NCBI GenBank assembly: GCA_022641595.1
Contig: JALCDN010000015.1
Span: 1-33,604 of the forward strand
Reading direction: 5' to 3'
Source of the DNA: Ruminococcus sp.
Lineage (GTDB): Bacteria; Bacillota; Clostridia; Oscillospirales; Ruminococcaceae
Length of the DNA: 33,604 bases
Part shown: positions 1 to 8,485 of the stretch, one piece after another
Layout: the number at the start of each line of letters is the position of its first letter
How positions within the stretch are numbered: position 1 is the first letter of the stretch
Made by a program: the position numbers and the translations under genes
The notes under the pieces: generated by a model
Told to the model about the DNA's origin: nothing
The model's input: the letters and a program-made list of their open reading frames with translations, nothing else
The model's database searches: none

Positions 1-193
1 GTTGTTTAAGTATCTGTTGTTTTGTAGCCTCATCTCCGTCGAATGAGATGGTTATTCTTGAAAATTCGCTTGATTCTGTTTCACCGACTGTAAGGCTGTT
101 GATGTTGAAACCTCTTCTTGTGAACATACTTGAAACTCGTGTAAGAACGCCTGATATATTGGAAACGAGGATAGCGATAACAAATCTTTCCAT
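1..193 (-). CDS. ilvN: Acetolactate synthase small subunit (partial, runs off window start)
   Basis: Reverse-strand reading from ATG at 193..191 gives MERFVIAILVSNISGVLTRVSSMFTRRGFNINSLTVGETESSEFSRITISFDGDEATKQQ, an ACT-domain IlvN/IlvH N-terminus. The ATG overlaps the ilvB stop (TAATG). Confidence 0.93.
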   Translation of the reverse strand, partial: MERFVIAILVSNISGVLTRVSSMFTRRGFNINSLTVGETESSEFSRITISFDGDEATKQQILKQ

Positions 194-1869
194 TATTTTT
201 CGTCCTCCTTGATTTCAGTAATAATGTCGTCGATAGAGCCGCCCGGCGGAAGCATAGGGAGAACAAATTCATCGCAGTCAACTGAGCAGTCGATTACAGA
301 AGGGCCATCATTTGAAAATGCCTTTTTGAAAGCGTCGGCAAATTCCTGAGTAGTCTCTGCTTTGAAGCCTTTTGCACCGAAAGCCTCAGCAAGCTTTATG
401 AAATTAGTTTTTCTGTTGAGTGTGGTATTGGAGTAGCGTTTGTCGAAAAACAATGTTTGCCATTGTCTTACCATACCGAGAACACCGTTATTCATAATAA
501 CTATTACCAAAGAGCAGTTCTGAGATACAGCAGCTGCAAGCTCGTTGAGGTTCATACCGAAGCTGCCGTCGCCTGTAACGAGAACAGTTTTGCAGCCTGT
601 AGCGACATTTGCGCCTATAGCAGCACCCATACCGAAGCCCATAGTACCGAGCCCTCCGCTTGATATAAACTTTCTTGGTTTCATAAACGGATATCTTTGA
701 GCAGTCCACATCTGGTGCTGACCTACATCTGTAACAATAACTGTATTTTCATCAGCCCCACTACTTATTATATCAATGATATTATAAGGTGTCAATGCCT
801 TTGAGGTCTTTATCATAGCATTTTCATCATTTTTGAGTTGTGATATTCTCTGCTGCCACTCTGAATTTTTCTGAGAATCAATCATAGCTGTAAGGCGGCT
901 AAGAGAATCTTTTACATCGCCTTGTATTCCGAGATAAACCGGAATGTTTTTTTCAAGCTCGGCATCGTCTATATCAATGTGGATAATCTTAGCATTTACA
1001 GCGAATTTGCTTTTATTTCCGGTAGCTCTGTCGCTGAATCTTGCACCTGCTGCAATAATCAGGTCAGCTTCGTTCTGAGCCATTGATGAAGCGTAATGAC
1101 CGTGCATACCCTGCATACCGAGAAAACGTGGATTTGAAGTCGGAACGGCAGAAATGCCCATCATACTGCAACCGATATAAGCATCGGCTTTTTCTGCAAG
1201 AGCCATTACCTCGTCCGATGCACCTCCGGAAATAACGCCGCCACCGCAGTAGATATAAGGTTTTTTAGCCTGGGCTATCATTTTGGCTGCTTCAAGAAGC
1301 TGAGAATTGTCAGCGGTAATTTTTTCAAAAGCCGGAGCAACAGTCTGAAGTTGAAAATCGCATTTATTGACCTGAACGTCCTTTGGAATATCAACAAGAA
1401 CAGGACCGGGACGACCTGATTTAGCTATTCTGAAAGCGAGTCTGAGTGTATCTGCAAGCTTGCTTACGTCCTTAACGATAAAATTATGTTTGGTTATAGG
1501 CATAGTTATGCCGATTATATCGACTTCCTGAAAGCTGTCCCTGCCGATAAGGCTACACGGAACGTTACCGGTGATAGCAACAAGCGGAACTGAGTCAAGA
1601 TGAGCCGTAGCGATACCTGTTACAAGGTTTGTAGCACCCGGGCCTGATGTGGCGATTACAACGCCAACCCTGCCTGTAGCTCTTGCATAGCCGTCAGCAG
1701 CGTGGGCAGCACCCTGTTCGTGTGCTGTCAGTACATTTGTTATACGGTCGCTGTGTTTATAGAGTTCATCGAACAGATTGATAACCTGACCGCCCGGATA
1801 TCCGAAAACGGTGTCACAGCCCTGTTCGATCAAGGTTTCAACAACTATTGCTGCACCTGATAAATTCAT
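193..1869 (-). CDS. ilvB: Acetolactate synthase large subunit (ThDP-dependent)
   Basis: ORF with MNLSGAAIVVETLIEQGCDTVFGYPGGQVINLFDEL... and GDGSFGMNLNELAAAV...NNGVLGMVRQWQ ThDP motif. The start could be ATG at 1869 or an upstream TTG (1875 or 1881). Confidence 0.96.
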   Translation of the reverse strand: MNLSGAAIVVETLIEQGCDTVFGYPGGQVINLFDELYKHSDRITNVLTAHEQGAAHAADGYARATGRVGVVIATSGPGATNLVTGIATAHLDSVPLVAITGNVPCSLIGRDSFQEVDIIGITMPITKHNFIVKDVSKLADTLRLAFRIAKSGRPGPVLVDIPKDVQVNKCDFQLQTVAPAFEKITADNSQLLEAAKMIAQAKKPYIYCGGGVISGGASDEVMALAEKADAYIGCSMMGISAVPTSNPRFLGMQGMHGHYASSMAQNEADLIIAAGARFSDRATGNKSKFAVNAKIIHIDIDDAELEKNIPVYLGIQGDVKDSLSRLTAMIDSQKNSEWQQRISQLKNDENAMIKTSKALTPYNIIDIISSGADENTVIVTDVGQHQMWTAQRYPFMKPRKFISSGGLGTMGFGMGAAIGANVATGCKTVLVTGDGSFGMNLNELAAAVSQNCSLVIVIMNNGVLGMVRQWQTLFFDKRYSNTTLNRKTNFIKLAEAFGAKGFKAETTQEFADAFKKAFSNDGPSVIDCSVDCDEFVLPMLPPGGSIDDIITEIKEDEK

Positions 1870-1972
1870 AATCAAAATCAAATCCTTTACAATTTACTTT
1901 GTGGCACATATTGCCGATACATTCTGTTGATGCAGTTTAACGACAGAATTACAAAGTTACTTTATTAACAAA

Positions 1973-2002
1973 ACAGACCTTCGACAAATGCCGAAGGTCT
2001 GT
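1973..2002 (-). terminator. Attenuator-type terminator hairpin in the ilvB leader
   Basis: Minus strand ACAGACCTTCG-GCATTTGT-CGAAGGTCTGT followed by TTTGTTAA; ~11 bp perfect stem between the leader ORF and ilvB. Confidence 0.7.
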
Positions 2003-2067
2003 AAGTATATATGCCTTATGGTATCAAACTATGTCATACATAATTCTGATGATATCAAAGCAGTTAC

Positions 2068-2178
2068 TTATAGTTTACAACAGCATGGTAATAAAGCATA
2101 TCCGGTAATTCTGTCGCTGAGGACTCGACCGTCGATGCTGCTAATAATGACAAAACCAATATTAATGACCGATTTCAT
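2068..2178 (-). CDS. Putative 36-aa Ile/Val/Leu-rich leader peptide upstream of ilvB
   Basis: Minus strand AAAGGAGTGGTAATAATG then MKSVINIGFVIISSIDGRVLSDRITGYALLPCCCKL*; strong SD, 13/36 residues I/V/L, followed by a terminator hairpin. Too short for the supplied ORF track. Confidence 0.65.
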   Translation of the reverse strand: MKSVINIGFVIISSIDGRVLSDRITGYALLPCCCKL

Positions 2179-2210
2179 TATTACCACTCCTTTGCTGTAC
2201 TTATAATATA

Positions 2211-2239
2211 AATATAGCACCTTACCGCATTAAAATCAA
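2211..2239 (-). promoter_or_regulatory. Predicted sigma-A promoter for the ilvB leader
   Basis: TTGATT (2239-2234), 17-bp spacer, TATATT (2216-2211) just upstream of the leader ORF SD. Confidence 0.5.
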
Positions 2240-2265
2240 TAAGTATCGGTACATTTTTACACAAA

Positions 2266-3981
2266 TTACATTATATTTGAGTTTTCAACATCTGATTTTG
2301 TCGATTTTTGCTTATAATTTTCCGATTTAAGCATAATATTCACAGCACTTACAAGTGCTTTTGCAGACGATGTAAAGATATCAGTATCAATTCCTGTACC
2401 CCAGTACAAAGCTTTGCTTCCGTCTGAAATGGCAACATATGAGACTGCCTTTGAAGTCGAACCTATTTCCAAAGCGTGTTCAGTGTAAGTTTCAATTGTA
2501 TATTTTCTGCCTACATAAGAAATAATTGCGTTGCTGACAGCGTCGAGACGACCGTTTCCTACGTCATTTACAACAGCATTCTTACCATTGTATTTCATTG
2601 TTACAGAAGCCTCTATGCCGTTTCTCTGCACGAAATGTATTTCGTTGACGCACACAGGCGAATCAAGATTGATATAATTCTCTTTGAAAATTTTGAAAAT
2701 TTCGTCGGGGTGAAGCTCTTTGTGCATTTTATCGGATACGTCTTTTATGTGATATCCAAAAACCTCACGCATTTTTCTTGGAAGATTAAATCCATAGCGT
2801 GTTTCCATAAGGTAACCTATACCGCCCTTACCGGACTGACTATTTATTCTGATAACATCGGTCTCGTAGGTTCTTCCGACATCTGATGGGTCTATTGGCA
2901 GATACGGAACTGTCCAGCGGCTGCATTTTTTCTCATCACGCCACTTCATTCCCTTTGCTATTGCGTCCTGATGTGAGCCGCTGAACGCTGCAAAAACAAG
3001 CTGACCACTGTACGGCTGACGCTCGTAAACGTGCATTCCCGTAACCTTTTCGTATATATCGGCAATTTCTGGAATATTTGAAAAGTCAAGCTGTGGATCT
3101 ACTCCCTGTGAATACATATTCATTCCAAGAACTATGATGTCAACATTACCTGTGCGTTCACCGTTTCCGAAAAGAGTGCCTTCAACCCTCTGAGCACCCG
3201 CAAGAAGTCCCATTTCGCTGTCCGCAACAGCACATCCTCTGTCGTTATGAGGATGAATTGATATAATTACGTTTTCACGATACTTTATGTTATCGCATAT
3301 GTATTCAACCTGATTAGCATAGATATGCGGCATAGAAAGTGAAACCGTTACAGGAAGATTAATAATAACCATGTCATTTTCAGTAGGTTTCCATATATCG
3401 AGAACAGCATTGCACACTTCAAGTGCAAATTCCGGTTCAGTACCTGTAAAGCTCTCCGGAGAATATTCAAACCTGAAATTTCCCGCTGTCTTTTCACGAT
3501 ACTGCATACAAAGCTTTGCACCTGAAACTGCGATTTCCTTTATTTCCTCACAACTTTTTCTGAAAACCTGTTCACGCTGTGCAACGGAGGTTGAATTATA
3601 GAGATGTACTATTGCATTTTTTGCACCTTTAAGAGCTTCAAATGTTTTGGCAATAATGTGTTCTCTTGACTGAGTAAGAACCTGTATTGTGACGTCATCG
3701 GGAATCATATTCTTTTCAATAAGAGTGCGGCAGAACTGATATTCGGTTTCGGAGGCAGCAGGAAAGCCTATTTCTATTTCCTTAAAGCCAACCTTGACAA
3801 GAAACCTGAAAAATTCGAGCTTTTCCTCAAGGCTCATCGGTGTAATAAGAGCCTGATTACCGTCTCTGAGGTCAACGCTGCACCATATCGGAGCCTTATC
3901 AATATACGATTTTTCAGTCCATTTCATAGCAGTTTTTGGAGCTTCAAAAAACTGTCTTGAATACTTTTCAAAATTTTTCAT
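2266..3981 (-). CDS. leuA: 2-isopropylmalate synthase (LeuA type 2)
   Basis: MKNFEKYSRQFFEAPKTAMKWTEKSYIDKAPIWCSVDLRDGNQALITPMS...; HMGL-like domain and C-terminal regulatory domain; SD AAAGGAAATTACTATG supports the start at 3981. Confidence 0.95.
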   Translation of the reverse strand: MKNFEKYSRQFFEAPKTAMKWTEKSYIDKAPIWCSVDLRDGNQALITPMSLEEKLEFFRFLVKVGFKEIEIGFPAASETEYQFCRTLIEKNMIPDDVTIQVLTQSREHIIAKTFEALKGAKNAIVHLYNSTSVAQREQVFRKSCEEIKEIAVSGAKLCMQYREKTAGNFRFEYSPESFTGTEPEFALEVCNAVLDIWKPTENDMVIINLPVTVSLSMPHIYANQVEYICDNIKYRENVIISIHPHNDRGCAVADSEMGLLAGAQRVEGTLFGNGERTGNVDIIVLGMNMYSQGVDPQLDFSNIPEIADIYEKVTGMHVYERQPYSGQLVFAAFSGSHQDAIAKGMKWRDEKKCSRWTVPYLPIDPSDVGRTYETDVIRINSQSGKGGIGYLMETRYGFNLPRKMREVFGYHIKDVSDKMHKELHPDEIFKIFKENYINLDSPVCVNEIHFVQRNGIEASVTMKYNGKNAVVNDVGNGRLDAVSNAIISYVGRKYTIETYTEHALEIGSTSKAVSYVAISDGSKALYWGTGIDTDIFTSSAKALVSAVNIMLKSENYKQKSTKSDVENSNIM

Positions 3982-4092
3982 AGTAATTTCCTTTCCCGAA
4001 CGAATTTGCAAAAATGGTATTGCAAATTTGTTCATATCGGTTGTTTGGTGTCTGTTGTTGATGCTGTGAAGCGTATTGAAAAACGGACATAA

Positions 4093-4385
4093 AAAAAGTC
4101 TCTTTTATGCTAAGCATAAAAGAGACGAAGAAGCTTATAAATATCTCCGTGGTACCACTCTTAATTGACATAAAAAAATATGTCCACTCAATCGCATCAT
4201 CATACAATGTGCCTCTCTATAACGGGAGAAACCGTTCAAGCCTAATTACACTCTGATTACGAATAGTGTTTTCAGCCGACTGCTCAGGGAGGAGCTATGA
4301 CTCACGACATTCTGCTGTCTTGCACCAAACGACAGCTCTCTGAAAAAATGAAAATGAGCTTTATTTCCCATCATTGCATTTACTA
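4093..4385 (-). promoter_or_regulatory. T-box riboswitch (probably leucyl-tRNA responsive) upstream of leuA
   Basis: Minus strand carries GATGGGAAATAAAG, AGAGAGCTG...GGTGCAAGACAGC, the T-box core AAGAGTGGTACCACGGAGATA and a terminator. A candidate CUC (Leu) specifier lies in AGCTCCTCC. Confidence 0.92.
4098..4126 (-). terminator. T-box regulated terminator
   Basis: GTCTCTTTTATGCTTAGCATAAAAGAGAC followed by TTTTTTT on the minus strand. Confidence 0.9.
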
Positions 4386-4391
4386 ATTTAA

Positions 4392-4419
4392 ATTATACTG
4401 CTTTTTTCCAATTTGTCAA
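4392..4419 (-). promoter_or_regulatory. Predicted sigma-A promoter for the T-box/leuA transcript
   Basis: TTGACA, 16-bp spacer, TATAAT on the minus strand. Confidence 0.75.
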
Positions 4420-4434
4420 GTAGTCTATTCAAAT

Positions 4435-4866
4435 TTACTTAGTTTTTTTATCGTCTTCTGTATTTCCTGAAGCATTCTGAGCCTTAAGCAGGTCACGGAT
4501 TTCGATAAGAATTTCCTGTTCCTTTGATGGCTTAGGCGGTTCGGCAGGAGTCTTCTTGACAAGTGCGTTCATAGCCTTTACTACAAGGAATATGCAGAAT
4601 GCGATTATAATGAAATTGATTACAGCCTGTAGAAATGCACCATAATAAACTACCGGAGGTTCATCTGTAAGGCTCCATGGAATTGTAAAACTTAAATTAC
4701 TGAGATTTATACCGCCAATAACTCCGCCGAGGATAGGCATAAGCACATTATTTACAAGTGCATTGACTATAGCTGTAAAAGCTGAGCCCATAATCAAACC
4801 TACAGCGAGGTCGATAACATTTCCTCTTGCAATAAACTTTTTAAATTCGTCGAAAAAATTCTTCAT
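4435..4866 (-). CDS. mscL: Large-conductance mechanosensitive channel MscL
   Basis: MKNFFDEFKKFIARGNVIDLAVGLIMGSAFTAIVNALVNNVLMPILGG is a classic MscL N-terminus; SD TAGGAG. Confidence 0.96.
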   Translation of the reverse strand: MKNFFDEFKKFIARGNVIDLAVGLIMGSAFTAIVNALVNNVLMPILGGVIGGINLSNLSFTIPWSLTDEPPVVYYGAFLQAVINFIIIAFCIFLVVKAMNALVKKTPAEPPKPSKEQEILIEIRDLLKAQNASGNTEDDKKTK

Positions 4867-4922
4867 TTTAGCAGCTCCTAATAAAATATTTCTTGATACG
4901 TCTTGTAGTATCATTCAGTGTC

Positions 4923-6701
4923 CTATAATTCCGGCAGTGTCGGGATTACGGGCGGGTCATTTTTGACCTTCTTTTTTGCCTGCATATGTTCCGGAAGTTC
5001 AATTGCGTCTATTTCGTCAATGTACACCTTCTTTTTTGGGAGTGCCTCAACAGCGTGGTCAGCCGTACCCATTATTGCCTCAACGTGTTCATGCTCGTAA
5101 GTCTCAAGTTCCTCAGGATTTGCACTGTCACTTTTTGACATAATAACATTCGGAGCTTTTTTTACAAACTGTTCAAGCTCGTCAGCATTTTCCTGATCAG
5201 TGACTTTCATTTTGACCTTTGATTTTTCAGTCACGTTTTCCTGAAGTTTTGAAGCGTCAACAACATCAGTAGCGTTCATATATTTTTTGTTAAGCTCACT
5301 TGCCATATTTGGGGCAAGCTCGTTGGCATCAGCCTGTGGAGCGGCTTTCATATATTTATTTGCTTTTTTTTCCTGATGTTTTTCGAGTGCTGAAACGTCA
5401 AGGTTTGAAGCTGAGACCTCATTCATATCGTGATTCCGTGACTTTGGCTTGCTAAAAAAGTCGTTATCGTCATCATCGTCTTTGGCTTTTGAAGCGTCGC
5501 CTTGTGCTGAAGCGGTTTCAGGGGTTGCAGGTAGTGGATTTTGTGGTGTTTGCTTCACTGTCTGCGGATTTGGATTCAGTGGCTGTGCAGCAGGTGTCTG
5601 AGCTATTGGCTGAGGCATACCCATAGCATTAGGCATAGGTGAAGCTGCAATTCCCTGAAAATTCTGTGCTGTATTCTGCATATTTACAGCACCGCCGACA
5701 GCTCCGCCCTGAACCGGCACAGGCTGAACGAACTGCGGATTCTGAACAAACTGTGGCTGACCATACATTTGTGGCTGAACAGGTTGAACCGGAGTTACAC
5801 CGGCTGGATTTGGAGTAGCATTTGGCTGTTCAGCAGAAGGCTGCTGATAGATATTCATCATTTGCGGAATACCGTAAACCGGCATTCCGTTATAGTCATA
5901 GCCTATAAGCTGAGGCTGCATTATTGGTTGCTGAGCATAAACAGGCATTCCGTTATAATCGTAGCCAATAAATTGAGGCTGCATCATCGGCTGACCATAA
6001 ATAGGCGGCTGCATATAGGGCATCTGCTGAGGATTTATTTGTCCCTGTGGCATATTTGGCTGCATAGGCTGAGAATTTATTTGTCCCTGCGGCATATTTG
6101 GCTGCATAGACTGAGGATTTATTTGCCCTTGCGGCATATTTGGCTGCATAGACTGAGGATTTATTTGCCCTTGCGGCATATTTGGCTGCATAGGCTGAGG
6201 ATTTATTTGTCCCTGCGGCATATTTGGCTGCATAGGCTGAGGATTTATTTGTCCTTGCGGCATATATGGATTACGGAACATAGGTGACTGTGCATACATC
6301 TGCTGAGGATTTATAGCCATATTCTGCTGAGTGGCAGGCTGTCCCTGCAACTGAGAGTTGAACTGTCTCTGGGAATTTTGCAGACCTTGTTGTGGAACAG
6401 AAAGCTTATCGGGGTCAAGTGTTGGAATAAAAGGTTCATCAGGTTCATCATAGATAGATTCATTGAGTTCATCGGCGGTAAACATATTTGAAGCTGTTGT
6501 AGGTGCATTGTCACTGATAGTAAAAGTACCGCTTCCAATTGTAAAATTCTGATTTGAAGACGCATAGTCTTCTTCGCTTTTGTAACCGCCGCGGTCAATC
6601 TGCTCGATATTAACTTTTGACGGATCTTCGAGATTACTTCCGCAGACAACGCAGAATTTAAACTTTGTTTTATTTTCAGCCCCACATTTTGGGCAAATCA
6701 T
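4923..6701 (-). CDS. Zinc-ribbon protein with long Pro/Gln-rich tandem-repeat region
   Basis: MICPKCGAENKTKFKFCVVCGSNLED zinc ribbon (CxxC...CxxC), then ~6 copies of a 14-aa NMPQGQINPQxMQP unit and 2 copies of QPQxIGYDYNGMPVY; SD GGAGTGATTGATATG. Confidence 0.85.
   Translation of the reverse strand: MICPKCGAENKTKFKFCVVCGSNLEDPSKVNIEQIDRGGYKSEEDYASSNQNFTIGSGTFTISDNAPTTASNMFTADELNESIYDEPDEPFIPTLDPDKLSVPQQGLQNSQRQFNSQLQGQPATQQNMAINPQQMYAQSPMFRNPYMPQGQINPQPMQPNMPQGQINPQPMQPNMPQGQINPQSMQPNMPQGQINPQSMQPNMPQGQINSQPMQPNMPQGQINPQQMPYMQPPIYGQPMMQPQFIGYDYNGMPVYAQQPIMQPQLIGYDYNGMPVYGIPQMMNIYQQPSAEQPNATPNPAGVTPVQPVQPQMYGQPQFVQNPQFVQPVPVQGGAVGGAVNMQNTAQNFQGIAASPMPNAMGMPQPIAQTPAAQPLNPNPQTVKQTPQNPLPATPETASAQGDASKAKDDDDDNDFFSKPKSRNHDMNEVSASNLDVSALEKHQEKKANKYMKAAPQADANELAPNMASELNKKYMNATDVVDASKLQENVTEKSKVKMKVTDQENADELEQFVKKAPNVIMSKSDSANPEELETYEHEHVEAIMGTADHAVEALPKKKVYIDEIDAIELPEHMQAKKKVKNDPPVIPTLPEL
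6018..6267 (-). repeat. ~42-bp in-frame tandem repeat, about 6 units
   Basis: Repeated unit ...ggctgaggatttatttgtccctgcggcatatttggctgcata..., encoding MPQGQINPQ(P/S)MQPN. Confidence 0.9.
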
Positions 6702-7316
6702 ATCAATCACTCCTTCATGCAAGGTTAGGACAGCAAACATTGCCGTCACGAGGAAGCTTGTTAATTTACAGACATAGTTGATGTAAGGTTAATTTGTAAA
6801 GCAGTTGGCAATGCAACAGTTTTATCTAAGTTTAGCGGTACAACATAATTAAAACATATTATATTATTTTTTTGAGCATCATATGATAAAGCTGTTAATT
6901 GAAGCTGCAATAATCAAGCAGATACGTCAATTCACATTCCGTACTCTATTATAACATCTTTATTTACTAATTTCAATAGGCATTGAAAAGATTGTGCAAA
7001 TGATTACTAAATCGTTATGAATTTTTGTTGAAATTTAACAAGTATGTAAGAAAGCTGTTTATTTTTTACAAGAGTTGTGGTATAATAAGGTCGTTAGGTT
7101 TTTGTAGTTGTTTCTCATTCCAGCATCTTAATTTTGCTAACTCCAAAAATTATATCTGATCAATAAAAATCAGATAGCATAACTGTCATAAAAGAATTGC
7201 CAAAAGCTTGATGTCTAACCATCGACTTCTATGGCAGTTGCAAGATGACACGATGATGCCTTTACTAAAAATATTCTCGTTTCCAACCATATTTATTTTA
7301 AATGGAGATTAATTTT

Positions 7317-8429
7317 ATGAACGATAATAAAAGGAAAAGTATTAAAAATGCAAAACTTATTACGGAAATCTGTATATCCGCCGCTATCATTGCAGGTGCA
7401 GGCTACTATGTTCACACTATAACAAGCCGCACTCAAACCGTTATTTCTTCACCGTTTATTGACAGCTCTTCTGACACTGACTCAAATATTGAAAGTATTA
7501 CAGGTGCTGACGGCAAAAAAACAATATATCAGTCCGTTGAAGTCGCTACCAAAAAGAAATACAAGGGTGACCTTATTCTTGTAAATAACGACCAGCAATA
7601 CTACACCGGCGAAGAGGACCTCATTACAATTAACGACGAAATCACTTCAAAAGGCTGGACAGGCTTTACCGCCAATGACGAATCCCTTCAGCTTTGTACC
7701 ACTCCGTGCGACTGCCTCGGAAAACTTCTTCAGGACTTCAGCACTGCTACCGGCATTACCGATGTCGTCGTTCTCGACGCATACAGAACTCAGCAGCAGC
7801 AGAAAACTCTTTATGACGATGACCTTGCCAGCACAGGTCTTGACCACTCTGAACGTGTTGCTATGCCAGGCTACAGCGAACACCAGACCGGCTTCGCCAT
7901 TGACCTTACAACCTCAGAAAATTGGGACTACGACGGCACAGGCTCTTATGCCTGGATTAATGATAACTGTTGGAAATACGGCTACATTCTTCGTTACCCT
8001 GAAAATAAGACTGACAAAACAAAATTCAAATACGAACCTTGGCACTATCGCTATGTCGGCGTTCCTCACGCATATTACATTCACAAAAATAACCTTTGCC
8101 TTGAAGAATATATAAGTCAGCTCAAGTCCTATACCTATGACGGTCAGCACCTCTGCTTTACCGACGATAATGGAGTTGCTTACGAAGTATATTATGTTCC
8201 GTCAGACGATGCAAACGACACAACTTATGTTTCCGTCCCTGTCGACTTAAAGTATGATATCTCCGGCAACAATTCTGACGGCTTTATTGTTACAGTTTAC
8301 AAGGACTCCGATACAGATACAACTCAGGCTGCTACTTCCGCTGACGCCTCCGCAGCTACTGATACTACTACTGCTGACCAGAATTCCACAACTGTTTCAG
8401 CTACCGAAACTTCACCGACAGAACAGTAA
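7317..8429 (+). CDS. Membrane-anchored D-alanyl-D-alanine carboxypeptidase (VanY-like, M15B)
   Basis: N-terminal TM; LDAYRTQQQQ...GYSEHQTGFAIDL...EPWHYRYVG contains the M15 zinc-site motifs SxHxxGxAxD and ExWH; SD GGAG before ATG at 7317. Confidence 0.9.
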   Translation: MNDNKRKSIKNAKLITEICISAAIIAGAGYYVHTITSRTQTVISSPFIDSSSDTDSNIESITGADGKKTIYQSVEVATKKKYKGDLILVNNDQQYYTGEEDLITINDEITSKGWTGFTANDESLQLCTTPCDCLGKLLQDFSTATGITDVVVLDAYRTQQQQKTLYDDDLASTGLDHSERVAMPGYSEHQTGFAIDLTTSENWDYDGTGSYAWINDNCWKYGYILRYPENKTDKTKFKYEPWHYRYVGVPHAYYIHKNNLCLEEYISQLKSYTYDGQHLCFTDDNGVAYEVYYVPSDDANDTTYVSVPVDLKYDISGNNSDGFIVTVYKDSDTDTTQAATSADASAATDTTTADQNSTTVSATETSPTEQ

Positions 8430-8460
8430 ACTCGACAAAATTCTTATTAATAAATTAAAA

Positions 8461-8485
8461 AAATCGGGATTTTAAATCCCGATTT
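8461..8485. terminator. Bidirectional terminator between vanY-like and folC
   Basis: AAATCGGGATTT/AAATCCCGATTT stem with T tracts on both strands; overlaps the last codons of folC. Confidence 0.8.

Noticed and set aside
81-281. Short ORFs antisense to or overlapping ilvB, leuA, pfl, the pectate lyase and purA (e.g. 81-281, 488-709, 5769-6287, 10854-11438, 13669-14028, 19080-19448, 26843-27352)
   Set aside because: Shadow frames of well-supported genes, lacking family resemblance and consistent SDs.
3968-4207. 79-aa minus-strand ORF upstream of leuA
   Set aside because: Overlies the T-box core and terminator and the leuA start; explained by the regulatory RNA.
6018-6267. CRISPR array
   Set aside because: The repeats are contiguous, in frame inside a coding sequence and have no unique spacers.
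7095-7316. Known c-di-GMP or c-di-AMP riboswitch upstream of the VanY-like gene
   Set aside because: Conserved GEMM or ydaO core motifs are not visible; it looks more like the local A/B repeat family.
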